Origin: Balamuthia mandrillaris
Lineage: Eukaryota; Discosea; Longamoebia; Balamuthiidae
Direction: 5' to 3'
Assembly (NCBI GenBank): GCA_031835245.1
Contig: JAVKOQ010000438.1
Location: forward strand, 1 to 38,004
DNA: 38,004 nt
Shown: positions 21,301 through 31,356 of the stretch, piece after piece
Numbering within the stretch: the stretch's first letter is position 1
Layout: every line of letters starts with the position of its first letter
Notes under the pieces: generated by a model
Database searches by the model: none
Seen by the model: only the letters and a program-made list of their open reading frames with translations
What the model was told of the DNA's origin: nothing
Position numbers and translations under genes: made by a program

Positions 21301-21492
21301 GGAAGAAGGAGGCACTAGCGATGAAGATGAATTTGCCTTGGCTGTCGAGGCGAGAAGGGAATTGGTACTACCGTCCTTTCTCAGTGTTCCGTCTCCTGGT
21401 TCCTTCTTTGAACTCTTTAGCTTGAGAAAGCTTCCTCGCCCTTTTTTCTCTCGCTTTGCGAGCGGCGAGGCTAGTGGAGATGAGTTCGACAT
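18349..21492 (-). CDS. Coiled-coil protein with RNase-inhibitor-type leucine-rich repeats
   Basis: Five exons (21492-21205, 21130-21065, 20976-20371, 20308-19729, 19664-18349) give 951 residues, phases consistent. Residues 1-100 are basic and Ser/Lys-rich (SFLKLKSSKKEPGDG); about 100-260 are a long charged coiled coil (LRAKKDKLEVELEKAKQRSN); a Ser/Ala linker follows; from about 335 to the end runs an unbroken array of roughly 20 LRRs of the 28-residue type, with repeats such as LTYLDLTRNEI, LNLWGNSVG, LDLSGNKLGAEGARTL and LNLSSCNLRRSGAYAV. This LRR class is typical of RNase inhibitor, RanGAP and NOD-like receptors, but there is no NACHT/NB-ARC, kinase or RanGAP Arg-finger region to assign it. 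A scaffold is the safest reading. It sits tandem upstream of nothing recognisable; TOP3 ends 336 bp away on the same strand. Confidence 0.88.
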
Positions 21493-21828
21493 TTAGGGCG
21501 TAGGAGAGAGAAGTGGACGTTGGAGTGGTTCGCTCGTCCTGTGTGAGGGGAGACGCAGAAGCAGGGTTCCGTTGGATGCCCCGCACGTTTCGGTGAGAAA
21601 GCGAAAGAGACCTTCCGAAACAATCACTGCTTGGCGGTGCTACGAACCCACGTTGTGACAACAACTCCAAGTCCCGAGGTTCCAACTGCTTTTTCAAATT
21701 ATTTTTTTTTTTGTTCACGGTCAGTGCTCTCCAGCTAGATTCGCAGCTACTACAACCAACAGTCACCAAAAAATACCTTTTTATGATGATCATACCAAAA
21801 TGTCTACATAAAATGAGGCAGCGAGGAA
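21493..21828. other. Spacer between TOP3 stop and LRR-protein start
   Basis: 336 bp in tandem orientation. A T10 run lies near 21704. An open minus-strand frame crosses it (about 21368-21895) with no similarity I recognise; it probably holds the promoter of the LRR gene. Confidence 0.4.
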
Positions 21829-24800
21829 TCAGTCGGCCTCCTGCCTGTCTGGGCAAGTCCTTCGGTCGTGACCTAGCTGGCCGCATGCTCCGCAACGTCG
21901 AGTCGTGCTGCCTCCTCCTCCACCCCCGCCTCCACCTCCTCCGCCATAAGTTCTCTTCTTAGCGGCGGCCCTACCGCGTGGCAACGCTGCTCGTCCTCCT
22001 CTTCCGGCACCGCCACCACCGGATCCTCCGCCTTGTCTTCTTTGGGGGCAGTCTCTTGCAAAGTGGCCTTTCTGACCGCATTCAAAGCAACCAGAAGAAG
22101 AGGATGGTCCATTGCCCCATTGTGATTGTTGGGATTGTTGCTGGCCGCCATAGCGAGGTTGGTTGAAGGCAGCTCTGCTGCCACCACCGTTCATTTCATC
22201 CAGCCATATGAAGGTTCCACATTGTCGTTCTCTATTGAGTGGAACAGTTAAAAGGAAGATAAAAGCAAAAGTAGAAGCAGAACAAGAACAAGCAGAACAA
22301 GAAGAAGAAGCAGCAGCAGCAGCAGAAGAGGCGATGACAAAAAGAAAAAGATAACCTTGCTTCTGCACATATATAAAACTGTCTGCCTTGATTTTCGCCT
22401 TGTTTCGTCGTCCTTAGCACGCAAGCCTTATTGTGACCACAAAAGGGAATGGAGCCTGTTGCTCCTCCTCCACCTCCTGCAGCACCAAAGCCAAGCGGAT
22501 TCACTGGATCCGTTGGGTAAGCCGTATTCAATGTTGGTTTCTTTCGTTTTCTGATGATGGAAAGAAGGAAGAGTTCAGCATGAATAAAGGATGGCAACGA
22601 AATAAAGGACTAATGAAAGAGAGGTTGTACAATGTTGATTGTTGTTGTTGTTGGGTATTGTTGAAAGAAGCATAAAGATTATCAGAAGATCGAGAGGCTG
22701 TGGCAAAACCAGATACCTCTGGCTGTTGCTGTAGTGTCAGGTCAGGTCAGGTCAGGTCAGGTCAGGTCAGGTCAGGTCAGAGAGGTTGAAAGGGAGGGAA
22801 GGAGGGGAGAGATGACATACGGAAGGCATTGTAGCGGGACGTAAATTGGAGTTGTAATTGGCAAAGCTCGATTGGGAACGATTGCGGGAAAGAAACTCTG
22901 TAATGCTGGAATAATTGCTGGAAAAAGGTGGTGTTAAAATATAAGTATCAACAGAGAGAACAAGTTCCTTAAGAGAAAGTAAAGCAACCATCCATGTAAG
23001 AGATCATTAATGGCTTCGTTGCAGCCCCCAATGCAAGCTGTATATTCGGTTGGAATGGTAGGCGGTATGTTCTTGCGATCAAAAGTAAAAGTAACTAATT
23101 GAGTAGCATGGCAGGAAGGGCAGACATCATCCTTGACTACCACATCGGTGGCGGACGGCAGGGTGAGGATTGCTTTGCAATTGGGATAGCTTTTGCAACT
23201 CATAAAAAAGGAAGTGCCATCCTTCTTCTGTTTGATGATCATCTCCGAGTTACATCGTGGACAAGCTCGTACTGGTTTCGATGTCTAATAAACAAGGGGA
23301 GAGATGATGATAATGATGTTAGTTGAAAGAAATAACATTGAAAAAATGAACAAAGGATAAAAACCTTGCGAGAAAGCGGACATGAGCGCTCTGAACATGC
23401 GAAGCAAGGGAAGCGTGCTCCTTGTGCATTTTGAGCTTGATTTGGAGGAGGATTGCTATAACAAAAAGGGCATATTGTGTAACCAGACTGTTCCTTTCGT
23501 ATGTTCAATACCTACCAAAGAACGAAAGAACGAAAGTTGGCGAAGCAAATATAGAATTGAGGACAAGACAACAATAAACCTGGAAATTACACAATGGACA
23601 ACGGTTTGGCAGCACTGAAAGCCCTCCAGCAAAAGGAAGAGGATAGCTGATATTGCAGTTTTGACAAAAGAGCATTCTCGCCTGTTAAGACGGCAATGAT
23701 GAGGTTGAGCAGCAAAACTTAAAGTATGAAACAAAAAGAAATTACCTTATTGTTTTCTCGTAAGCTCAAAGATTGGCCACACTTACCACACGCAGAAAAG
23801 TTTTGTTGTTCGTTGGTGAAATCTGCGCTTGCTGGTTCAAAATATTTGGCACACGCCTGTTGCAAGAAAGAAAATACCCATAAGCGAGCAACATCATGAT
23901 AAGGAAGAAGCTGAGACTGAACCTGATCAAGCTTGAAGCCTTGTTCTCTGATTTTTTCAAAAAGTGCTTTGTACATACGAATGTTTTCATCCACCACGTC
24001 CGCTTTGGTCCTTGTATTTTGGCTAATCGCATTCATCTCACGTTCCATCTACAGTTAAAACGAAAATAACATTTAAAAAAAACAAAAGCTAAACCAAGGA
24101 AAGATGCAAGAGAGAGTGATGAGTAAAAGTAAAACAAACCTTTGCCCTTAATTCTGGCCGAGAAAGCTTATGTTCAAGACCCATTGTGTTGTAGGCATGT
24201 ATCAATGCAATACCAAGAGTGGTAGGCACAAAGTGTTGGTTGCCCGGGCCAGCTTTCATGGCATAGCCACGATCCTGGATAGTTTGTATGTGCTGCGCGA
24301 TGGTAGCATCCGTGCCGATACCGTTCTCATCCATCTTTCGAATGAGCTCCGCCTCCGTCAACAAGGAAGGAGGAGAAGTAGTGCCTTCGTGCATCTCCAA
24401 AGCGTCTGGCATTATCTTCTCCCCACGAGTAAAGACAGGTACTTGCGATTCTGACCATCTGTCATAAGGATATACTTCAAGGTAATTTGGTTGCTCCACC
24501 ATCAGGCCTTTGGCCACAAATCTCTCGCCGACAATGTCTAGCTCTACCACTGTTTCGCTGCCCTGGGCATCGTCAGAACAGCAGGCGAGGAAGTGCCGCG
24601 TCACGAGTTCGTACAAACGACGAGCGTCGTTATTTGCGATACTGCCAAGATTTACGTGTTTGGTTGGATGAATGGGTGGATGAGAATTGTCATTATGCTT
24701 GCCCGCTTTAGGTTGTTTGAACTTTCCATTCAACAAGCTTTATTTTTAGTTTCAAAAGAGTGATGAGAATTCTTCCTACTGAAATAAGGGGATAGAGGGA

Positions 24801-25378
24801 GAGAGAGGAGAGAACATACCCCTGAGCATAGTCGCCCCAAGCACCGTCGTGAACGTGCAAACCGATAAGAGACCGCAGGTCGGTTCCTGGTTGGAAAGAA
24901 TCCGTTTCTGTTCGTGGGTAACTGATAAAACCTTTGGTGTAGAGCTCCTCCGCATACTGCATAGCCTGATGTGCTGAGATTCGCAGTTTTTGAGCAGCCA
25001 AGGTTTGAAGTCGCACTGTCGTTAAGGGAAAAGGCCGCCTTTGGGTGAGTTATTATATTATGTTAGCCAATGAACAAAAAGAGAATCGGTATGTAAAGAA
25101 AAGCACCATTTTCTCACAGGTTTTTTGGTGATACTGGCGACCGTGGCTTCAGGATTTTCAAGACACATCTCATAGATAACGAGGCATGCAAGTTTATCGA
25201 ATAGTCGATGCCGCTTCCACCGAGGTTGGGTCGTGACTCCGTTCTTGCTTATCCTACATTGAATGCTCCAGAAAGTCTCTTCCTTGAAGTTCTGTATTTC
25301 CCAAAACCGTTCCACTACAAATCCCAACGTTGGAAACTGACACGGCCCTTGTTTAACCAAAAAAGGGGGTTTATTGTC

Positions 25379-25428
<50 letters not shown>

Positions 25429-26304
25429 ACCAAAACTTATCACATTAGCATCTAACCCTTTGAACTTGGGGCTGAGACGCAACGTTTGAAACCGTGTGAA
25501 AGCTGCCCCAATTCGAAGGTCCAATTCCTGTCTTGCATCAACTGCATCAGAGGCTTTTATGTCCGGTGGTGTAAGAGTCCGACAAGCATTGTGTATGTCT
25601 CTGTATGCAAACAAGAAAGAAGAATGCAGGAATAAATGGAGGAGAACGAGTGCTGTTGGGAAAGAACATACCTCGGTATCAGCGCAGAAAAGTGAGCACG
25701 AAAGATCTGCAGCCGTTGGTTGGCCTGAGAACAGCACTGCACCACCTCAAAAGCGATGTTCTCTCCTTCCCTATCGCAGTCGAGCCACAGGATGAGCCAT
25801 TGGCATTTGGTGGCCTCTCTATGAAGCGTTCGTTCCAAGTTTTGTGCATCCTGTTATCCAATAAATAAGCTCAAGAGAGAACAAGAACAAGGACGAGAGA
25901 ACGAGAGAGAGGAAGGAGTGTGCGTGAAGGATGAGAGAGAAACAAAACGAACCGTGCGCACAGTTTTCTGAACAGGGGCGGCAAAGAGCGTGGCGGGGTC
26001 ACAGCTGTGCCACTTGCGGTAGTTTTGGTGAAAATCGAGCTCCATGAGGTGGCCCGTCACGGAGGTAAAGACAACGTCGCATGCTTGTCCCCTAATCTCG
26101 TAGCGAAACTCGTAGATGTTGTTGTACTTGGATAAGCCTTGCCTCTTGTTAAACGAAGGAGAAAGGTGAGCAGCATCTCTTCAAAAAGGAGGGGGAAGGA
26201 AGTTTAAAAAAAAACCGTACTGTTCGGTACTGTCCTCCTGATAAAATCTTGGAGATCTCCTTCGCAACGCTGGGCTTCTCCGCCACGCATAGCACCCTTA
26301 CCAT
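21829..26304 (-). CDS. TOP3A: DNA topoisomerase III alpha (type IA)
   Basis: Sixteen exons: 26304-26221, 26144-25953, 25850-25672, 25600-25431, 25347-25107, 25038-24820, 24737-24140, 24048-23923, 23856-23746, 23681-23580, 23511-23365, 23284-22989, 22917-22821, 22728-22717, 22540-22356, 22231-21829; 1053 residues, phases consistent. TOP3 alpha with BLM/RMI dissolves double Holliday junctions by single-strand passage. The TOPRIM starts [14 protein letters not shown] and has LDCDREGEN (115-123); the catalytic Tyr is Y329 in [18 protein letters not shown] and [12 protein letters not shown] follow. The tail has several Cys-pair zinc ribbons ([17 protein letters not shown]), a GRF zinc finger (FCGHNK to [10 protein letters not shown]) and two CCHC knuckles ([28 protein letters not shown]) separated by Gly runs. 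An upstream in-frame ATG at 26400 would add 32 residues. Exon 22717-22728 (12 nt) is inferred. Confidence 0.95.
22736..22780. repeat. Nine perfect GTCAG pentamers in a TOP3 intron
   Basis: Exactly nine tandem copies of GTCAG on the + strand (CTGAC on the sense strand), inside intron 22729-22820 and immediately before the acceptor of the 12-nt exon. Confidence 0.95.
25384..25425 (-). repeat. (CT)n tract in a TOP3 intron
   Basis: GA on the + strand, so CT on the sense strand. It starts just after the donor at 25430 and occupies intron 25348-25430. Confidence 0.85.
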
Positions 26305-26400
26305 CTCCTTTTCTTTTTCTTTGTTAGCAAACGGTATTTTATTTTCTCGCATGTTTTTTCCACTAAAAATTTCGGACAATGATTGAATCGTTGTCGACAC

Positions 26401-26925
26401 GATATACCTGCGAACTTGTTTCTACCGAGACTCCAATCAACAGTTTGCTGTTCTTCTTGAACACTAACAGACTACAATTATTTGTGCGAATCTCTTGTTA
26501 GGGCTGCTGGGCTCCATTGCGGGCTTGAACCACGCAGCGTCCAAGTGATGGGGAGAGATGGACAGCATACGCTACCCTCTTTCGGTGGCACTAGCTCACC
26601 CTCTTCATGGGTCTTTCGGAGCAGGAACAACAACAACAACATACGACAACAACAACAACAACAACATAAGACAACAACAACAACAACATAAGACAACAAC
26701 AACAACAACAACAACAACATACGACAACAACAACAACAACATAAGACAACAACAACAACAACATAGGACAACAACGACACGTGCTTCAAATCCCATCCTT
26801 CCCCCTTTTCTTCATTTTATTCCTTCTCTTTCTTTCCTGATTGCAGTTCAGTTCTTCCCGCTCTCAACGTCTTTCTTCCTTCGTCAGAAAAAAGCAAGGA
26901 AGATACTCCTATAATCTTAGGTGGA
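26401..26925. other. 5' region of TOP3, with CAA minisatellite
   Basis: Gene-free. It includes a GC-rich patch (26500-26610) carrying a B-box-like sequence on the minus strand but no foldable tRNA, and then the AACAAC minisatellite described separately. Confidence 0.45.
26628..26772. repeat. (ACA)n minisatellite with ATAMG punctuation
   Basis: Runs of ACA repeats are interrupted at intervals by ATACG, ATAAG or ATAGG, giving about five higher-order units of 17-26 nt. The translated Asn/Thr/Gln or Val/Cys/Leu ORFs are artefacts. Confidence 0.9.
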
Positions 26926-27372
26926 TTGTTGATGTTATGGATGCCGTTCTTGTCGTCACTTAACGACAATGCATTCACCTCCTTTGATCCACGCAAAACG
27001 CCCCTTGAAAAAACGAGCTTGCTGCCGTTTGCTCCTTTATCCTCTTTTTGTAGAAGTAGAAGAAGGACCACCAGAGCAGTTGAAGAGGAAACGAAACTCG
27101 TGCCAGTGCTTCCAGTCGTGGCTTCCTTCGATGATTACCTCCAGACGTTGCTTCGTCAAACGGCCAAAGAGTCCGTAGTAGTTGAATTATCGGTACTCAA
27201 CGAGTTGATCAAGATAAATCACAATCAGCAAAGAGAACACCAAACATGGCCATTCAACAAAACCACCCTCTCAGTCCTCCAAGTAGAAAGAAACCACGAA
27301 GACGAAGAAGGAAGCGGAGTAATGGAAGCCAAAATCTCCTGCAAGATGGTTGTGCCTCATACCTTTTGGTGA
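26926..27372 (+). CDS. Hypothetical protein, single-exon ORF
   Basis: An open frame of 148 codons between TOP3 and the tRNA. The middle part (VASFDDYLQTLLRQTAKES, then ELSVLNELIKI) looks like an amphipathic helical protein and is not low-complexity; the beginning and end look less convincing. No domain recognised, no splice sites needed. It could equally be an exon of a spliced gene whose other parts I did not find, or chance. Confidence 0.35.
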   Translation: MLMLWMPFLSSLNDNAFTSFDPRKTPLEKTSLLPFAPLSSFCRSRRRTTRAVEEETKLVPVLPVVASFDDYLQTLLRQTAKESVVVELSVLNELIKINHNQQREHQTWPFNKTTLSVLQVERNHEDEEGSGVMEAKISCKMVVPHTFW

Positions 27373-27401
27373 TACAGAAATTGTGGGTAGGCAAATAAGC
27401 A

Positions 27402-27483
27402 GACATCGTGACCGAGTGGTTAAGGTGATTGACTAGAAATCAATTGGGCTCCGCCCGCGCAGGTTCGAATCCTGCCGATGTCG
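27402..27483 (+). tRNA. tRNA-Ser (anticodon AGA)
   Basis: An 82-nt class II tRNA without intron. The acceptor stem GACATCG pairs with CGATGTC and is followed by discriminator G. The anticodon stem ATTGA/TCAAT closes the loop CTAGAAA, giving anticodon AGA at 27435-27437. The long variable arm and G discriminator are typical of tRNA-Ser. Box A is in the D arm and the box B sequence is GGTTCGAATCC. It reads UCU and, with inosine, other UCN codons. Confidence 0.96.
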
Positions 27484-27922
27484 ATATCTTTTTTAGGCAA
27501 TACATTTTTTACATTACAACCACGTTCTCGATTCTTCTTTCGATTCTCCTCTACCCCCTTCGTTTTTTTGAACTGTCAGCAGTTGACTTGAGTTCAAAAA
27601 AGCTTTCCTCTTTGAGATGTTGTATGCATCTTCTAGCCACCAAAGGGCACCACCAGCTCCAGTTGCGCGTCTGGTTCTGCATCACAGCGGCTCCAGCGCA
27701 CACGGATGCAGGGTGAGAGAACAAAAACAGCATTGTTTCGGTGGGCCGGGGTGATCGGCAAAGCAACTTCGAACAGAGGAACAGCAGCTGACTCATTTCG
27801 CTCTCTTTCTTTCTCTCTTCCCTTCTCCGAGTTGCAGTAGGAGGGCTTACTCCAAAAATGAAAGAACTTAAGGTATGTATGTACAAAGAAAGAAATACAA
27901 ATGAAAAAAAAAATGAAAAAAA
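27484..27922. other. Spacer tRNA-Ser to RAD5-type gene, with hairpin cluster
   Basis: About 440 bp. The part 27564-27711 holds four perfect inverted repeats (see findings) and is less biased in composition than other spacers. No convincing ORF. Confidence 0.5.
27488..27494 (+). terminator. RNA polymerase III terminator of tRNA-Ser
   Basis: A run of six T begins 6 nt after the tRNA 3' end, as expected for Pol III termination. Confidence 0.75.
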
Positions 27923-28456
27923 TCAGTCACGGAAGAGCAGCCGCAGTTCATCGATCCTTATCTGTCGCAGCTCCTTGGATTTCATCATTACTCCCTGTGC
28001 TAGCATCTTCTTCTTCTCTTGCAGCTCCAGGATCCTCTCCTCGATGGTCCCTTGGATTACAAAGCGGGTCACAATGACGGGACGCGATTGGCCCAAGCGA
28101 TGCACTCTGTCTATCGCCTGATCTTCTGTTGCAGGGTTCCACCACGGATCCTATTTGATAAAAAGAGGAGTCAATAAATCTCTTCACGAGCGATAGAAAA
28201 TAGAATTCATACCAGCAAGAAGACATGAGAGGCCGAAGTAAGATTGAGACCAAGGCCACCGGCTTTCATGGACACCAAAAAGACTTTGATATCAGGATCG
28301 GAGCGGAAGAAGCGAATGGAGGCCTCCCTCTGGTTCTGAGACATGCTTCCGTCCAAGCGGACAAACTTAATGCCCAACGCCTTCATAGGTATTTCCACCA
28401 AATCCAACTTTTGAGAGAAAAGTTAAAAACGGAGGGAGGGAGGGGGAGAGAGAGAC

Positions 28457-28495
<39 letters not shown>

Positions 28496-31299
28496 CAGAG
28501 AGACAGAGAGAGAGACAGAGAGAGAGACAGAGAGATAGAACGTACCATCGACGTCCATTGGGAAAAGACAATGCTCTTGATAGTTGGGTCTTGCTGAATC
28601 ACGCTAGTGAGTTCTTGCATAAGAGCATCAATCTTGGTGCTACTCTTCCAGACGTTGGCCATCATGCTCTTCAACGGTCGGTCGTGTGCGAGATCCCCAT
28701 TGCCGCTATTCTCGTTGCTCTCGGCTCCTGGCAGTGAAAGATCCAGGAGTGGTTTTTCTCGCTTTGGCAGAGCGATCAGTTCTTCCGGTCGCACTCGCTG
28801 TGAACACGTGGCACAACTAGAATCCAAACCGCTGTGAAGATGTCGCAAGATACACGCCTAATATAGCAGAATCGATAACAGGTATTAGAGGAGAGGAGGG
28901 AGGGGGGGGGGGGAAGAAGAAAAGAGAGGGAAGAGCTAACAAAGAGTACAAACCTTGCAGAAAAGATGGCCACAAGGGGTAACAACCGGTTCTTCCATGC
29001 TCTCCAGACAAAGCACGCATTCCTCGTCAGCCCACGCAGCAATAATGTCACGCAATCTGTTACACGCGATTTGGTTGCCAGAGTTGACCTCCGCTTGATA
29101 GCGCTGCACTATCTTGGAAACATCTTGCGGTCCGGTGCGTTTGCTGTTGAGAACGAGGTAAGGATGGTTGCAAGCCTGTCGAAGACGCAAGAGGAGCTCC
29201 AAGATATGGGCATAGTTCTTCAAAACGGAGCCCGCTCGAATGTAGGCATTGAACTTGGTCTTCGATTGGGACCACAAGGATTGGTAGAAGTCGTCTTCCT
29301 CCTCCCTGAAATAGTAGCTTCGAAGCTTCACGATTCTTGGAGGAAGCAAGACAATTGGTACGCCGTTTATCCTCTGGTCCTTCGTACGCCGCAAGAGAAT
29401 CGTCTCTAGGATGCCTTGCAGGATCGCAAAGCCGGTCTCATCCTTGTTTCGAATGGGCTTCATGATGAGCTGGTTCCATTGATTGTATTCGCCATAGGGC
29501 TCCACTTGCAAGAAGTGCAACAAACTGAAGAGATCGTCGAGCTTGTTTTGAATGGGCGTACCGGTAACGCACCATCGTCTCTCGGCGTTGAGGGCAAAAG
29601 CAGCTTTAGCAGTGCGTGTGGAACGATCCTTGATGGTGTGAGCCTCGTCCAAAATAACTCTAAACCACTTCATTTTCAGCAAAGCGGGAGTTTCGGGTTT
29701 ACGCGGCCGCTTGCCTTTTTTCTCGCTAGGCAGCTCGGCTGCGAGAGTGGAGTAGGTCGTGATGACGACGTCATGTTTAGCCAGGAACTCCGGGTCGCGA
29801 TTGCGCTGGATGCCATGGTAGACGTAAATGGAGATCTTGCCCGGTTTGGTGTGATTCTTGATCTCTTCCAACCATTGCATGAGCACGGAGAGAGGGCACA
29901 CCACGAGGTTGGTCTTGCAAAGGGTATCCTCTGTGAAAGGCTTGGGCTCCTCCAAGGATGATGCCTCACCATCAGGTTCGCGGAAGGTGTTGGTCAGCAT
30001 CAAGGAGAGCACTTCGATGGTCTTACCCATACCCATTTGATCCGCAAGGATGCCTCCGCGAACGGTCAGATGAACGTTTTCCTGCTTGGCGTGTACGGTC
30101 TGTTCTGGAAAGTCCCACGTGGTGACTTGTGTTTCGGGATTGAAATAGTACTTGAGGCCGGTGTTGGTGGTGTACTCCTTCCAAGGGGGCGGAAGCTGCT
30201 TCTTGGCATCTTCGGTAAGTTGCATCAGCTCTGAGCTGGAACGTTCGCGAGATACCATCCAACCGAGAGCCTGCTTCTGGTAGGAGCGGAGGGTGAGATT
30301 GAGGTTCGGAGAAGGTTCCATTTCCTCAAGCTCCGTTTGTCTCGTGTGCAGATTCTCCAGCCACGCTTGGATTTCTTGGCCCAAGGCAGGGTCTTGTCCT
30401 GGGTGCTTGGCAGTCTTAGATAGCTCAGGGTCTGAGATAAGTTCGGCTCCTGGTTTAAAGCGCTTCATCGGCTCATAGGGGATATTGGGAAGAGAAACAG
30501 CCAACTCTCGTTTCCTATCGTTGAAAGGGGAGGGGCGGAACAGCGAAGAGGAACCATTTTCGACACTGAAGAAGCTAGAACGAGGCTTGATTGTCACCGG
30601 CACCAGATCCTGGAGTTGTTTGTGCAGGGCGGCTGCCAAGTGTTGCAAGGAATTGTGTTCTTGTGGCTCCACCACCACCTCGAAGGTTCCGGGGCTTAGC
30701 AGCAGGTAGAACTTGATGATTATCGCCAGATTGTCGTCCAGTTGGTTGGGGAGGTGCGCCACGATCTTCACCTGCGGACTCTCCATCAGAGGAGAGAGCC
30801 ACGCTGCAGTCGTTTTTGGGATGTGGCCAATCTTGTGGAACTCGTCGTAGTTGAGCACTTGCACTTGGATGTCATCCATAGCGAACTTGGCCATTACCAC
30901 ATCCCCACCAGGAATCAAAGGGCCGGCATCCTCCAACTCCGTTGAAGTGAGAACCTCGCACTCCATACTTCCGATGTATCTCTCCGTGACCTCAGTCGAC
31001 GCCGTTCCTTCCACCATCGCATAGGCCTCATCACTCTCGGTACTTCCGCCATTGACAGCATCGTTAATAACGTAAGGGTACTCCGCTTCGCCTCCCTTGT
31101 TGCCGTACAGGTTGTTGAGTTGGTTGGCGAGGTCGGTGATGAACTCAAAGTTGCTGCCGCCATCGTTGAAGCTTTCGACCAGTTGCTCCGCAACTTGGAA
31201 GTTTTGCTCGTTCAGCAGAGTTTCCGGGTCCAATGCGAAAAGCTCTGCTTCGCCGATGGTGTTGGAGCTTTCTTGGCCGCTGTACGCAAATTCGCTCAT
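27923..31299 (-). CDS. RAD5: RAD5/HLTF-type SNF2 helicase with RING finger
   Basis: Four exons (31299-28954, 28857-28546, 28407-28213, 28150-27923) give 1026 residues, phases consistent. RAD5/HLTF proteins are DNA translocases and ubiquitin ligases that extend ubiquitin chains on PCNA in post-replication repair. Seen here: an acidic N-terminus; a HIRAN-like segment about 145-205 ([14 protein letters not shown]); SNF2 motifs [12 protein letters not shown], Walker A DQMGMGKT (420-427), DEAH (551-554), VTGTPIQNK; a RING with C761, C764, C776, H778, C781, C784, C797, C800 placed between the helicase lobes, as the family requires; then lobe 2 with [19 protein letters not shown] and [15 protein letters not shown]-like module (W373, W395) lies just before Walker A. 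Nuclear location is expected. Confidence 0.94.
28437..28537 (-). repeat. CT/CTGT-rich tract in a RAD5-gene intron
   Basis: On the + strand GAGAGA mixed with GACAGA units; pyrimidine-rich with TGTC interruptions on the sense strand. It fills intron 28408-28545. Confidence 0.85.
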
Positions 31300-31356
31300 T
31301 GTTGATGATATTCTTTCGGTGTTTATGTGTTGTGTTGTTGCCCTTTCAGAGAAAAC

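Noticed and set aside
22736-22780. Telomere-type repeat
   Set aside because: GTCAG nonamer array is short, interstitial and inside an intron; it is not a known telomere sequence.
26500-26570. tRNA on the minus strand (GGTTCAAGCCC box B)
   Set aside because: No 5' acceptor strand complementary to the 3' side and no D arm can be found at a suitable distance.
26628-26772. CRISPR-like array
   Set aside because: Units differ in length and the 'spacers' are themselves ACA repeats; it is a minisatellite.
28720-28860. Independent small RING protein
   Set aside because: The Cys pairs belong to the RING of the RAD5-type protein, completed across the intron at 28858-28953 in phase 0.
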